Origin: Polyangiaceae bacterium
GTDB taxonomy: Bacteria > Myxococcota_A > Polyangia > Polyangiales > Polyangiaceae
DNA length: 64,000 nucleotides
NCBI GenBank assembly: GCA_020633235.1
Contig: JACKEA010000001.1
Coordinates: 2,294,001 to 2,358,000 of the forward strand
Direction: 5' to 3'
Under the pieces are notes generated by a model that searched no databases, was not told where the DNA came from, and saw only the letters and a list, made by a program, of their open reading frames with translations. Below are positions 33,416 to 42,798 of the stretch, one piece after another. The translations under genes were made by a program, and so were the position numbers. Positions within the stretch are counted from its first letter, which is position 1; every line of letters starts with the position of its first letter.

Positions 33416-34819
33416 TCAAAAGTCGATCCGGTCTCCCGGGCCGGGCATCGCGACGCGATCGAACCCCTCATCTTGGAGCAGGCCCTTCAAGACCTTTTGC
33501 GGCTTCGGATCCCCGTGCACCAGGACCACGTCCTTGACCTGACCCTTGTCGCGCACGTCCCGAGCGTACTCGATGAGATCCTTCTGGTCCGCGTGGGCCG
33601 AAAAGCCGTTCAGCACCACGACTTCCGCACGCCGCGGCACCTCCACGCCGAAGATCTTCACCTCCCGGCGCCCCTCCACCAAGCGGCGCCCGAGGGTGTG
33701 CGGCGCCTGGTAGCCGACGATGAGCACGGCGTTCTTGTCGTCGCTCACGGTGGCGCGCAGGTGATGCAGGATGCGGCCCGCCTCGCACATGCCGCTGGCG
33801 CTGATCACGATGGCTGGCTCGTTCGAGGCGCTGATCTCCTTGCTGTCCTCCCGCTGCGAGATGTACCGCAGCTCGTCGAACTCGAAGGGAGAGCTCCGTC
33901 CCTGAATCAGCTCCGTGGCCTCGTCGTCCATGCACTCCGGGTGCAGCTTGAACACGTCGGTGATCTTCACCGTGAGGGGAGAGTCCACGTACACGGGGAT
34001 CTTGGGCAAGCGGCCCTGGTTCTTCAAGTTCTTCAGCGCGTAGACGATCTCCTGAGCGCGCTCCAGGGCGAAGCTCGGGATCACGATCTTGCCGCCGCGC
34101 TCGTACACGCGCTTGATCACCGCGGCGAGCTCGTCGTCCACCTCTTCTATTGGTGTGTGCAGGCGATCCCCGTAGGTGCTCTCGGTGATCAGCAGATCCG
34201 CGTTCAGCGGGATCTCGGGGTCTTCGAGGATGGGCATCTTCTTGCGCCCGAGGTCTCCCGTGAACACCAGCCGTCGCGTCTTGCCGCCTTCCTCCACATC
34301 CAGGCAGGTGATGGCGCTGCCGAGCACGTGTCCGGCGTCCATCAAGGTGACCTTGATGCCGTTCGCCACCGGCAGCGGGCGGTTGTACGGAATGGTGACC
34401 ATGTGATCGAGCACCCGCACCACGTCGTGCTCGTCGAACAGTGGCTCCACCCGCTCCATGTCGCTGTCGCCGCGGTCGATGAGCTTGTTGATGTAGCGCG
34501 CGTCGGACGCCTGGATCATCGCGGCGTCCACCAGCATGGCCGCGCACAGGTCGCGCGTGGCGCTGGTGGTGTAGATCGGCCCGTCGAAGCCGCGCTTCAC
34601 CAGGATCGGTAACGCACCGGAGTGATCGATGTGCGCGTGCGACAGGATCACCGCGTCTACCTTTTGCGGATTCAGCCCGAGAGACTGATTCCTCTCGATC
34701 GACTCCCGGCGGCGGCCTTGCCACATGCCGCAATCGAGGAGCACGGTGGCGTGCTCGGTGTGCACCAGATGCTTGGAACCCGTCACCGTCTGGGCCGCGC
34801 CCACGAATTCGAGCTGCAT
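33416..34819 (-). CDS. Metallo-beta-lactamase/beta-CASP RNA-processing nuclease-like protein
   Basis: This encodes 467 residues. Two zinc ions are bound by SHAHIDHSG (His61, His63, Asp65, His66) and further downstream His/Asp. The beta-CASP region has VIPSFALERAQEIVYAL, VYVDSPLTVKITDVF and VISASGMCEAGRILHHL, and the C-terminal motif is NGFSAHADQKDLIEY. This is the class of bacterial CPSF-like ribonucleases, which have exo- or endonuclease activity on RNA. It is monocistronic; the next gene upstream is 89 bases away. Closest recognised relatives are TTHA0252-like enzymes. Metal ligands are all present, so an active enzyme is expected. Confidence 0.92.
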   Translation of the reverse strand: MQLEFVGAAQTVTGSKHLVHTEHATVLLDCGMWQGRRRESIERNQSLGLNPQKVDAVILSHAHIDHSGALPILVKRGFDGPIYTTSATRDLCAAMLVDAAMIQASDARYINKLIDRGDSDMERVEPLFDEHDVVRVLDHMVTIPYNRPLPVANGIKVTLMDAGHVLGSAITCLDVEEGGKTRRLVFTGDLGRKKMPILEDPEIPLNADLLITESTYGDRLHTPIEEVDDELAAVIKRVYERGGKIVIPSFALERAQEIVYALKNLKNQGRLPKIPVYVDSPLTVKITDVFKLHPECMDDEATELIQGRSSPFEFDELRYISQREDSKEISASNEPAIVISASGMCEAGRILHHLRATVSDDKNAVLIVGYQAPHTLGRRLVEGRREVKIFGVEVPRRAEVVVLNGFSAHADQKDLIEYARDVRDKGQVKDVVLVHGDPKPQKVLKGLLQDEGFDRVAMPGPGDRIDF

Positions 34820-34887
34820 GCCGCGAGGCTAACACGCCGCTGGCGCCCCCGACCTGACAGGCGCTATCCCGATTTTCTTGTTGGTCC

Positions 34888-34907
34888 GGCGCGAATCCCG
34901 TCGCGCC
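34888..34907. repeat. Hairpin of a dispersed TTGTTGGTCC element
   Basis: GGCGCGA and TCGCGCC form a perfect 7-bp stem around the loop ATCCCG, directly after the stop of the DUF3592 gene. The preceding bases TTGTTGGTCC (34879-34888) recur at 6854, 26808, 28028 and, as GGGTTGGTCC, at 39147. It may serve as a transcription end or processing structure for the minus-strand gene, but no U-tract follows. Confidence 0.5.
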
Positions 34908-35453
34908 TCACCCTGCGCGTTCGAGCTCGAGAAGTCGCCGGTACGTCCGGCGGCGCGACACGTGGGCCGCGAACAAGAGCAGCCCGAGCAGGAGGGCAAC
35001 ACCGCCGAGGCCGACCACGGCCAACGCCGGCGTGGCTTCGCGGCGCGCCAGCGCGCTGCGGGCCGGAGCGTCGGGATCGTAGAGCACCTCGAGCGCGCCT
35101 TGTTGACCGACCTTCCGGGTGAGCACTGCGGCGCGGGCCTGGGCATCCGACCGCTGGCTGAATTTCTCCTGGGGCTCGTCGAAGGCGTAGCGACTGTTCT
35201 CGTAGCTCCGGCCGGCGACGGCGTAGCGATAGGTCACCAGCACCACGTGCCAGAAGGGATCTTGGGCGCCCGTCCGGGAGTCCTTACGCTGTCTGGAGAG
35301 GTCGACCTTGAGCACGGTGCCTCTGGTGCTTTCGAGGGCGCGGTCCGCAAGCGCACCGCGATAGCCCCACAGGCCGTAGCCGCCGAGGCCCAGTCCGCCG
35401 AGCAGACAGACCAAGCCCAGGAGCAGCAGCACGGCGCTCGGTCGGCGGAGCAT
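34908..35453 (-). CDS. DUF3592-type membrane protein
   Basis: This encodes 181 residues with one hydrophobic helix near each end (LLLLGLVCLLGGLGLGGYGL and VVGLGGVALLLGLLLFAA). Between them is a beta domain (TRGTVLKVDLS, WHVVLVTYRYAVAGRSYENSRY, LEVLYDPDAPARSAL), as in DUF3592 proteins. The C-terminus has a short basic tail. The ATG at 35453 with ribosome site AAGGTGA is preferred over the one 12 codons upstream. Function is unknown; the topology suggests an extracytoplasmic domain held by two helices. Confidence 0.75.
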   Translation of the reverse strand: MLRRPSAVLLLLGLVCLLGGLGLGGYGLWGYRGALADRALESTRGTVLKVDLSRQRKDSRTGAQDPFWHVVLVTYRYAVAGRSYENSRYAFDEPQEKFSQRSDAQARAAVLTRKVGQQGALEVLYDPDAPARSALARREATPALAVVGLGGVALLLGLLLFAAHVSRRRTYRRLLELERAG

Positions 35454-35495
35454 GGGATCACCTTGCCCCGCGCCGCGCCCCCTTCGCAACCCCAG

Positions 35496-36215
35496 CTACA
35501 CGGGGCCGAAGCCGTTGTCGACGCAGTGGCCGTTGGTGCCCGGGCCCACGCACTGCGCACTTTGCACTGCCGGACAGAGCACTGCCGGACAGATCACGCC
35601 CACGTTGCAGCCCTGCTTGGTCCACTGCGTCTGCAGCTTCTGCAACGTGGTCGCCGCCGTGGCATTCGCCGGGTTCATGAACGTAGGGCAGGGGCAGGAC
35701 AGCTCGTCGTTCACCTTCGAAGTGCACTGCAGCATCTTGATGGTGGGGTCGCAGACCTTGGCGTCCGCCAAGGTCTGTTTGTACTGGACCTCGAGCTGCG
35801 CGCAGGTCGCACCGCCCGTGCCGCCGCTTCCCGCTGCGCCGCCGGTGCCGCCGCTTCCCGCCGCTCCACCGGTGCCGCCGCCCCCGCCGCGCCGCCGCTT
35901 CCCGCCGCGCCGCCGGTCGCGCCCGCTTCCCGCCGCGCCGCCGCTTCCCGCCGCGCCGCCCGTGCCGCCGCTTCCCGCCGCGCCTGCGCCCGCAGCGCCG
36001 CCCGTCGCGCCTGCGCCCGCCGCGCCGCCGGTCGCGCCTGCGCCTGCCGCGCCACCCGTCGCGCCCGATCCCGCCGCGCCGCCGCCGGTGCCCCTGGTCG
36101 AGCCGCCGCCGCTGCCGGCATCCGGATTGCCGCCGCCCAGACCGTCGTCGCTGCTGCCACCGCAAGCCACGACCAAGAACGCCGAAGCCAAACCGAGTGC
36201 GATGCGTGTGCGCAT
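35496..36215 (-). CDS. Lipoprotein with long Gly/Ala-rich linker and small Cys-rich domain
   Basis: This encodes 239 residues. The signal peptide ends in a lipobox (FLVVACGGSS). About 110 residues of GGAAGSGGTGG-type repeats follow, then a compact C-terminal domain with eight Cys (CAQLEVQYKQTLADAKVC, DELSCPCPTF, GVICPAVLCPAV). A strong ribosome site (GGAGGGAGCTC) precedes the ATG. Within the linker a patch reads SGRDRRRGGKRRRGGGGG: locally the repeat is translated out of its usual frame and then returns, which means two compensating indels or a sequencing error in a repetitive stretch. Function is unknown. Confidence 0.7.
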   Translation of the reverse strand: MRTRIALGLASAFLVVACGGSSDDGLGGGNPDAGSGGGSTRGTGGGAAGSGATGGAAGAGATGGAAGAGATGGAAGAGAAGSGGTGGAAGSGGAAGSGRDRRRGGKRRRGGGGGTGGAAGSGGTGGAAGSGGTGGATCAQLEVQYKQTLADAKVCDPTIKMLQCTSKVNDELSCPCPTFMNPANATAATTLQKLQTQWTKQGCNVGVICPAVLCPAVQSAQCVGPGTNGHCVDNGFGPV

Positions 36216-36298
36216 GAGCTCCCTCCAGTAGAAGAAAAGTATGGCCGGAGTATAGCAGCAGGCCTTCGGATCGCTGCCTCGGGAGCTATGCTGTGCGG

Positions 36299-37450
36299 AT
36301 GAGGGCGGCGTGGATGGTGGTGCTCTTCGCGGCAGTGGCCTGCGATCGCGCCGATGGCGGGGCGCCGGCGCCGTCGGCGTCGATACCTGCCGCAGCGTCG
36401 CCTTCGGCGCCACTCGCCGCGCTTCCGCCGCCGCGCGCCGTGGCCGCGGAAGTGGCGTTCGATCTCGTGAGCGCCGGAGAGCGAGTGCTGCTCGTGTGGG
36501 CGACGCCCTCGGGCGCCCTCAGGGTGGCGCCCCTCGACGCCGGGGGAGCGCCGGCGGGGGACGCGCGCGACGTGGGCCGCGCGGAACCGACAAACAAGAA
36601 GGCTGAAGCCAAGGTCTTGGAGGTCGCGGCGGCGGCTACGGATGACGCCGTTGCAGTGACGTGGGTGCAGGAGGAGGGGCGCGAGCTCAGCGCGTGGGAG
36701 AGCTTCGGGTCCCGCGCGGAGCTTCGATTTCTTCCGCCCGTAGCGCTCGGCGGCATGAGCGCGGGTGATCGCGCACGGCGCGGGCACCTCGCGATGACGA
36801 CAGAGGGCGAGCGGCTGCTCGTGATGCATCGCGGGATGACCACTCCTTGCAGCGACGGCGATCAACACTGCACGGCCTTCGCGACCCACGAGCTTTCGGC
36901 GCGCGGCGCTCGGGAGCGCGGGTTGCCACTGAGCGTTCCGGCTGCCTGTGGCGTGGGCGTTGCCGGCTACGGCGCGGTGAAGGGACGCTGGCACTACGCG
37001 GTGTGCTCGACGGCGTCGGGGACTGCCGAGACCACGCTGTTCAACGTGCAGCAGGAACCGAACTACGCTGAAGCGAAGACGGTGCTGTCGGGCTGTACGC
37101 CGCGGGGTGCGTTGATGCTCGACGGCGACGTGATCCTCGGCGGCGATTGTCCGGGCGGGCCCCACGCCGTGCGCGCGGGAGCCATGGAAACGCCGCTCAC
37201 CGACATCGAGCTCGCGGAAGCGAAGATGACCTGCGAGCTCGGCCATCCAAAGATCGAGGCGCCCGCGTTCTCGCTGGTGTTGCGCGATCCGATGGGCGAG
37301 CTCTCGCCGCTGTTGCCTGCGGAAGTCGCGCCGCGCGGCGCGCGCGCGGTGTGGACGGGGGTGGCGCTGCTGGTCGCGCGCTGGGTGGCGGGCAAGGTGA
37401 CGCTACGTCGCTACGAATGTCGCGCGGGGCGCTTCACCCGCGCGGGGTGA
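36299..37450 (+). CDS. Lipoprotein of unknown function
   Basis: This encodes 383 residues from the ATG at 36299; a GTG two codons earlier is also possible. The N-terminal signal ends in a lipobox (MVVLFAAVAC) and is followed by an Ala/Pro-rich linker. The body is rich in beta-strand patterns (VAFDLVSAGERVLLVWATP, DDAVAVTWVQEEG, RLLVMHRGMTTP, ALLVARWVAGKVTLRRYEC) and has several scattered Cys, suggestive of a beta-propeller-like fold, but I recognise no family motif. It is divergent from the Gly-rich lipoprotein gene and followed after 17 bases by the DUF2378-like gene, so those two may be co-transcribed. Confidence 0.65.
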   Translation: MRAAWMVVLFAAVACDRADGGAPAPSASIPAAASPSAPLAALPPPRAVAAEVAFDLVSAGERVLLVWATPSGALRVAPLDAGGAPAGDARDVGRAEPTNKKAEAKVLEVAAAATDDAVAVTWVQEEGRELSAWESFGSRAELRFLPPVALGGMSAGDRARRGHLAMTTEGERLLVMHRGMTTPCSDGDQHCTAFATHELSARGARERGLPLSVPAACGVGVAGYGAVKGRWHYAVCSTASGTAETTLFNVQQEPNYAEAKTVLSGCTPRGALMLDGDVILGGDCPGGPHAVRAGAMETPLTDIELAEAKMTCELGHPKIEAPAFSLVLRDPMGELSPLLPAEVAPRGARAVWTGVALLVARWVAGKVTLRRYECRAGRFTRAG

Positions 37451-37467
37451 GCTACACTGGGTGCCGC

Positions 37468-38040
37468 ATGGAGGGCACGGCGTTCAGGGGCAAGTTGGGC
37501 ATTGCCGTGCGCAAGGCTCTCGGCGAGCTCGACCCCGCTGCCGTGGCGCGCGCGCGAAAGCGGCTCTCTCCCACGGCGCTCGCGCTGGTGACCCAGCGCT
37601 TCGTGGCGAGCGACTGGTACGGCGTGGAGGGCATCGAAGAAGTCATCACGGTGTTGGCCGACGAGCTCGGCTGGGAGCAGGAGCGCATGGCGCGGACCTT
37701 CGGCCAGAAGGTGGGGTTCACGGGCGCTGGGCCCGTCGGTCGCGCGATGGTCTCGGTGTTCGGTACGCCGGAGCGCTTCGAGAAGTATCTGCCCACCACT
37801 TGGAGGCAGCTCTACGACTCGGGCACCATGCACGCGCGCTTCGATCCCATCGACGGCGTGCTCAGCGTGCGCGTGTACGGGTGGAAGGGTCACTCCCGGC
37901 TGCATTGCTTCGCGCCCTTGGGCGCGGTGGAGGCTCTCGCGTCGCACGTCCGGCGACCGCGGCTGCTCTCGGCCGAGCGCGTGGAGTGCGTGGCCGAAGG
38001 CGCCAAGCGCTGCAGCTACGAGCTCACCTTCGAGCGCTAA
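37468..38040 (+). CDS. DUF2378-like (Myxococcus paralogous family) protein
   Basis: This encodes 190 residues, with no signal or membrane segment. The order of motifs GVEGIEEVITVLADELGW, FEKYLPTTWRQLYDSG, a beta segment HARFDPIDGVLSVRVYGW, and a C-terminal VECVAEGAKRCSYELTF is that of the family named TIGR02265/DUF2378, which has many paralogues in myxobacteria and whose fold is related to heme-NO/V4R-like sensor domains. The conserved Cys in GAKRCSYE is present. A regulatory or ligand-binding role is likely. It may share a transcript with the lipoprotein gene upstream. Confidence 0.7.
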   Translation: MEGTAFRGKLGIAVRKALGELDPAAVARARKRLSPTALALVTQRFVASDWYGVEGIEEVITVLADELGWEQERMARTFGQKVGFTGAGPVGRAMVSVFGTPERFEKYLPTTWRQLYDSGTMHARFDPIDGVLSVRVYGWKGHSRLHCFAPLGAVEALASHVRRPRLLSAERVECVAEGAKRCSYELTFER

Positions 38041-38041
38041 C

Positions 38042-38674
38042 CTACGGCAGCGTGCCCGTGAAGGTGTCGGCGGAGGGGAAGTCGAAGGGCACCTCCACGC
38101 ACTCTTCGGGGCCGGACGGCGTGCACACCTGGACGCCGGCGGTGTGATCCTGGGTGAGCGCGCCGGGGGTGGCGCACATCACGGCGGTGTACTTGCCGGG
38201 CGCCGCGTACAGGTGGTCGACGCACTGGCTGCCGCTGCCGCAGGTGTTGCTCGGGTAGTAGCTGCCGTCCCAGGTCACGCTCTCGCCCGTCACCGGCTCG
38301 CCTTGCTCGAGGCACGCGGCGCCGGGGCAGGGTTGGGGTTCGCAGGTGTCGCACGGCGTGTAGCACCAACCCGGCGACCGGCTCAGCACCGCGCCGGTTG
38401 CATCCTTGATCACGATGCTGGTCGCGGTGGAGCAGCCGTCCGTGGTGCGGCAGTAGCTCTTGGCCGCATTGGTCTGGAACACGAGCTTGGCCACGCCAGG
38501 AGAGGTGCCGCCGGCGGCTCCGCTGCCGCCCGTGGCGCCGGAACCGCTTCCTCCACCGGTGCCCTGACCGGCGGCGCCGCCGGAGCCCGAGCTGCTCAAG
38601 TCGCTACCGCCGCAGCCGACCATGGCGGCCAACGTCAGCGCGCCGACCCAGAGCCCCATCGTGGACCATCGCAT
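38042..38674 (-). CDS. Gly-rich linker lipoprotein with Cys-rich domain
   Basis: This encodes 210 residues. It has a lipobox (LAAMVGCGGSD, lipid on Cys21), a GSGGAAGQGTGGGSGSG linker and a C-terminal beta domain with about 12 Cys (YCRTTDGCSTA, CYTPCDTCEPQPCPGAAC, TCGSGSQC). Its end reads VPFDFPSADTFTGTLP. The style matches other extracytoplasmic myxobacterial lipoproteins, but the domain is not one I can name. It converges on the DUF2378-like gene with one base between stops. A GGAGAGGAG ribosome site precedes the ATG. Confidence 0.75.
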   Translation of the reverse strand: MRWSTMGLWVGALTLAAMVGCGGSDLSSSGSGGAAGQGTGGGSGSGATGGSGAAGGTSPGVAKLVFQTNAAKSYCRTTDGCSTATSIVIKDATGAVLSRSPGWCYTPCDTCEPQPCPGAACLEQGEPVTGESVTWDGSYYPSNTCGSGSQCVDHLYAAPGKYTAVMCATPGALTQDHTAGVQVCTPSGPEECVEVPFDFPSADTFTGTLP

Positions 38675-38689
38675 CTGCTCACTCCTCTC

Positions 38690-39145
38690 CTACGGACGCA
38701 TCGCGAGGGCCGCGATGACGCCCGCCATCAAGGCCACCACGGCCAGTGCGATGGCCAGGAATCGCTGCGGTGGCTCGTGTGCGGCGGCAACGGCGTCGGA
38801 CTGCTCCGGCGCCAGTGGTGCCGACGACAGGTCCGCTCCGCAGCCCAGGCAGAATTTGTAGTGGGCGTCGTTCACGCGCTCGCACGCGGTGCACCGGCGC
38901 TTGCCATCGCCCGCCGGCGTTGGCGGCGGCACCCGGGCGCGGAGCTCTGCCAGCTCCGCGTCCTTGGCGAGGAGCTCTGCGTTCCTCTCCGCCAGCTCGT
39001 GCTCCCGACGCTGGAGCTCCGCCTCGCGCTCCGCGAGCTCCTCCTCCAGGACCGCGTTCTGCTCCCGAAGTGCAGCCCGACCATCGCGATAGTCCTGCCC
39101 CGACACGACCCCGAGGATACCGCCCTTCGAGGGCTGTCCGATCAT
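38690..39145 (-). CDS. Coiled-coil, zinc-ribbon, tail-anchored protein
   Basis: This encodes about 151 residues. After a short N-terminus a strongly charged coiled coil (LREQNAVLEEELAEREAELQ and similar heptads) covers about residues 30-80. A four-Cys zinc ribbon follows (RCTACERVNDAHYKFCLGCG), and a single C-terminal hydrophobic helix (FLAIALAVVALMAGVIAALA) probably anchors it in the membrane with the rest in the cytoplasm. The start is uncertain: the ATG at 39145 lacks a ribosome site, and an internal GTG 14 codons later is possible. Only 15 bases separate it from the downstream lipoprotein gene, so the two are likely one transcript. Confidence 0.7.
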   Translation of the reverse strand: MIGQPSKGGILGVVSGQDYRDGRAALREQNAVLEEELAEREAELQRREHELAERNAELLAKDAELAELRARVPPPTPAGDGKRRCTACERVNDAHYKFCLGCGADLSSAPLAPEQSDAVAAAHEPPQRFLAIALAVVALMAGVIAALAMRP

Positions 39146-39238
39146 GGGGTTGGTCCGGCGCGATCCCCGTCGCGGCCCCCACGCACTTCCAGCATGATTT
39201 CCGCCACTCCCAGCGCTCCACACGAGCGCACTTTTGTC

Positions 39239-39269
39239 TTGTGGACCGGCGGGTTGCCTGTGCTATAGA
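39239..39269 (+). promoter_or_regulatory. Probable tRNA-Asp promoter
   Basis: The -10 hexamer TATAGA (39264-39269) is close to consensus, with TTGTGG at 39239-39244 nineteen bases upstream. It ends 19 bases before the mature tRNA 5' end. The -10 is convincing, the spacing slightly long. Confidence 0.45.
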
Positions 39270-39288
39270 GCGCGTCCTTACCGCTTAC

Positions 39289-40690
<1,402 letters not shown>

Positions 40691-40709
40691 CGCGTTCTCC
40701 GAGGTTGTT

Positions 40710-40943
40710 TCAGCGTGCAGGCGGCGTCCAGCCACAGCGCTTGAGCGCCGCTTTGGCTGCCGCCCGCGCGATGTCCGAGACCGGGCCGTCAGGGCGTGCC
40801 AGGCGTGGCCCAGGTTGTCGCCGGTGCCGCACCCTGACGGGCTCGGCACCGGTCGGGCCGGCCCCGAGCGCCAAGCAGATCGCGTCAGCGACCAGGTGGG
40901 CGGCATCGACTAGCTTTTGACGGATTTCGGCGTCTCGTGACAT
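40710..40943 (-). CDS. Small island protein beside integrase
   Basis: This encodes 77 residues, basic, from an ATG at 40943. The N-terminal helix MSRDAEIRQKLVDAAHLVAD is followed by an Arg/Pro-rich middle and a C-terminal helix (SDIARAAAKAALKRCGW). It ends 19 bases before the integrase start and is read in the same direction, the place where excision factors often lie. It lacks the clear winged-helix pattern of known Xis proteins, so I leave the role open. Confidence 0.45.
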   Translation of the reverse strand: MSRDAEIRQKLVDAAHLVADAICLALGAGPTGAEPVRVRHRRQPGPRLARPDGPVSDIARAAAKAALKRCGWTPPAR

Positions 40944-41002
40944 CGCCCCGCTAGCGTGAGGCGCCACGCATTCAACGCACGCGCGATAAAGCCCTGGCCC
41001 CT

Positions 41003-41791
41003 TTATCGTGCACGGGCGCGTTCACGGAGCTCGGACGCGAGGGTGTCGATTGCCGACTTGGGAACTTCCAACACGTCGGGGTCCGGTGGAGCTCGGCCCA
41101 CCACCCCGTCGTATTCCTTGTCGTAGGGCGCGGGAGCCGCCAACCAGATCACCACCGCCGCCAACAGCGAGAATCCCAAGGGCGCGCTGCGATACTGCCC
41201 GGTCCAATGCTCAATCTCGTGGTGCGGAGGGACAACCGCCTTGCCTGCGAGCACGCCCCGATACGCTTTCGACGAAACGTAGGGCACGAGCGCGGCTTCC
41301 ACCCACAGGATGGCGAGCTCGCGCCGAGGAACGCCGGGACGTCCAGATGGCCGAGATGGGTGGCGCAGCCACGCGGCCGCGCCGAGCAGGCCGATGAGCA
41401 TTCGGGACGGGAGCGCGCCTTTGTCGTTCAGGAACTTGAACCACTCATCGTGACCCGGGATAGCACCCTGGCGGACCGGCGTGTACGGCTCCGCGCCCGG
41501 ATGCTCTGCCCGTAGGTCGGGGCGCGGCGTCTCCAGGGCGAACGGACGGAAGGCCTGCTCGGCGTGCTGCAGACCGATCGCGTCGATCCATTCGACCAGG
41601 AAGGGCTCCAGGTCTCTACAAACCTGTTCTGCCGAGCGCAGACCGGCACGCTCGTAGTGCTGTTGTCGGCCCTGCTCGGCCGTGTTCCAGAGCCAAGCGT
41701 CCCATCCGGGTAGCTCGGCGCACAAGTGGCGGAATAGCGCATCCCGGCTGCGAAGGAGCGGCAGTACGGAACGCGGTTTTCGGCCCGGCAT
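41003..41791 (-). CDS. Unrecognised island protein
   Basis: This encodes 262 residues from an ATG at 41791. The N-terminal half is helical and aromatic (RDALFRHLCAELPGWDAWLW, EQVCRDLEPFLVEWIDAIGL), the middle has EWFKFLNDKGALPSRMLIGL and the C-terminal half contains a hydrophobic stretch (APLGFSLLAAVVIWLAAPAP) that might cross the membrane. No catalytic motif is visible. It lies 37 bases downstream of the HTH-like gene and may belong to its operon. I do not recognise the family. Confidence 0.6.
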   Translation of the reverse strand: MPGRKPRSVLPLLRSRDALFRHLCAELPGWDAWLWNTAEQGRQQHYERAGLRSAEQVCRDLEPFLVEWIDAIGLQHAEQAFRPFALETPRPDLRAEHPGAEPYTPVRQGAIPGHDEWFKFLNDKGALPSRMLIGLLGAAAWLRHPSRPSGRPGVPRRELAILWVEAALVPYVSSKAYRGVLAGKAVVPPHHEIEHWTGQYRSAPLGFSLLAAVVIWLAAPAPYDKEYDGVVGRAPPDPDVLEVPKSAIDTLASELRERARAR

Positions 41792-41828
41792 GGCCGGATC
41801 GTAGCGCGGGCCGCACTGCCCGTCCGGC

Positions 41829-42125
41829 TCAGTCTTCGTCGTCGCGGTCGTCGTCTTCCGGGTCATCGCGGTCGTCGTCATGGTCGTCGGCGCCATCGAG
41901 CATTTGATCCGACTCGTCACCTTGGTCGTCCTCGCTGTCTTCGAGGCTTTGCTCCAGCGCCGCCAGGTCGTTCGTTCCAAAGACGCGCACCCCGTCGACC
42001 TGGGGCAGCCCGACCTCGTCCGCCCATTCCGCGACATCTTCGGGCTCGAGCTCGAGCGCTTCCGCCACGGTCAGATGTCCGACGATTCCCCGGTTCTGCT
42101 TCATTACGCTTTTCAAGGTCGGCAT
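41829..42125 (-). CDS. Small HTH-like protein with acidic tail
   Basis: This encodes 98 residues. A strong ribosome site (AAGGAGGTG) precedes the ATG at 42125. Residues 15-60 (GHLTVAEALELEPEDVAEWA, LPQVDGVRVFGTNDLAALE) resemble the compact winged helix-turn-helix of excisionases and MerR-like proteins. The last 35 residues are nearly all Asp/Glu/Arg (DDHDDDRDDPEDDDRDDED). An excision factor or island repressor is plausible; the acidic tail is unusual for a DNA-binding protein. It is divergent from the plus-strand genes that lead into the defence operon, so it may control both directions. Confidence 0.6.
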   Translation of the reverse strand: MPTLKSVMKQNRGIVGHLTVAEALELEPEDVAEWADEVGLPQVDGVRVFGTNDLAALEQSLEDSEDDQGDESDQMLDGADDHDDDRDDPEDDDRDDED

Positions 42126-42390
42126 GCCGCACCTCCTTCGAATCGAGACTGCGTCCAGAGGGTACTGTTGGCAATGGCGCGGGCAGCGATTGGCGACGGG
42201 CGTGCACTGTCGCGACGGCTGCACGCGAAGCAGCCACGGAAGAGCCGATCGCGACCAGCGTAACCAAGACCATTCGTGGTCGGCTGGCGCTCGTCTTCTC
42301 CTAATTACTGTTTCAATTTCGCGACCGCTGCGACCTTGCGCGACGCCTGTGCGTCTGCCCGTTCGCCACCTCCATCTTCATGCTGCCGAC

Positions 42391-42735
42391 ATGGCCAACA
42401 AGAGCACCAACGAAGACCGAGAGTGGCGTGTGAGCGTCTACGAAACCCTGATCGCCGACCGACGGGTCCAAGCGATCGCGATGCAGATCGCCGAAGCTAG
42501 CCGTGAGCCCGGGGATCCCGAAGTCAACGTGGGCGACACAGCAGCTGCGCGGAGGTACCTGCTCAAGTGTGTGATGCGCATGACCATCACGGAGTTGGCC
42601 AACATCGACATCGCCACCGCGGGCGGGCTCTGGGGCCGGGGCGCGATCGGGGCGGCCAGGTGGCGAGCGCGCGCCAAGGCTCCGCGCCAAGTGCCGGCTA
42701 CTAGCGAACCTCTCCGACGCAAGCCGCGCGCGTAG
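42391..42735 (+). CDS. Small island protein, possibly DNA-binding
   Basis: This encodes 114 residues from an ATG at 42391; no strong ribosome site is seen. The segment ARRYLLKCVMRMTITELANI followed by GLWGRGAIGAARWRARAK resembles a helix-turn-helix reminiscent of DnaA domain IV-type folds, which is only a visual comparison. The C-terminus is basic. It is the first plus-strand gene of the island and lies 63 bases before the nuclease-like gene. Confidence 0.45.
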   Translation: MANKSTNEDREWRVSVYETLIADRRVQAIAMQIAEASREPGDPEVNVGDTAAARRYLLKCVMRMTITELANIDIATAGGLWGRGAIGAARWRARAKAPRQVPATSEPLRRKPRA

Positions 42736-42798
42736 CGCGCGGTACCCGCTGGACTGCGCGCTTGTGCGCTGCTTGCCAGCGAACTAACCAGTGTCGGC

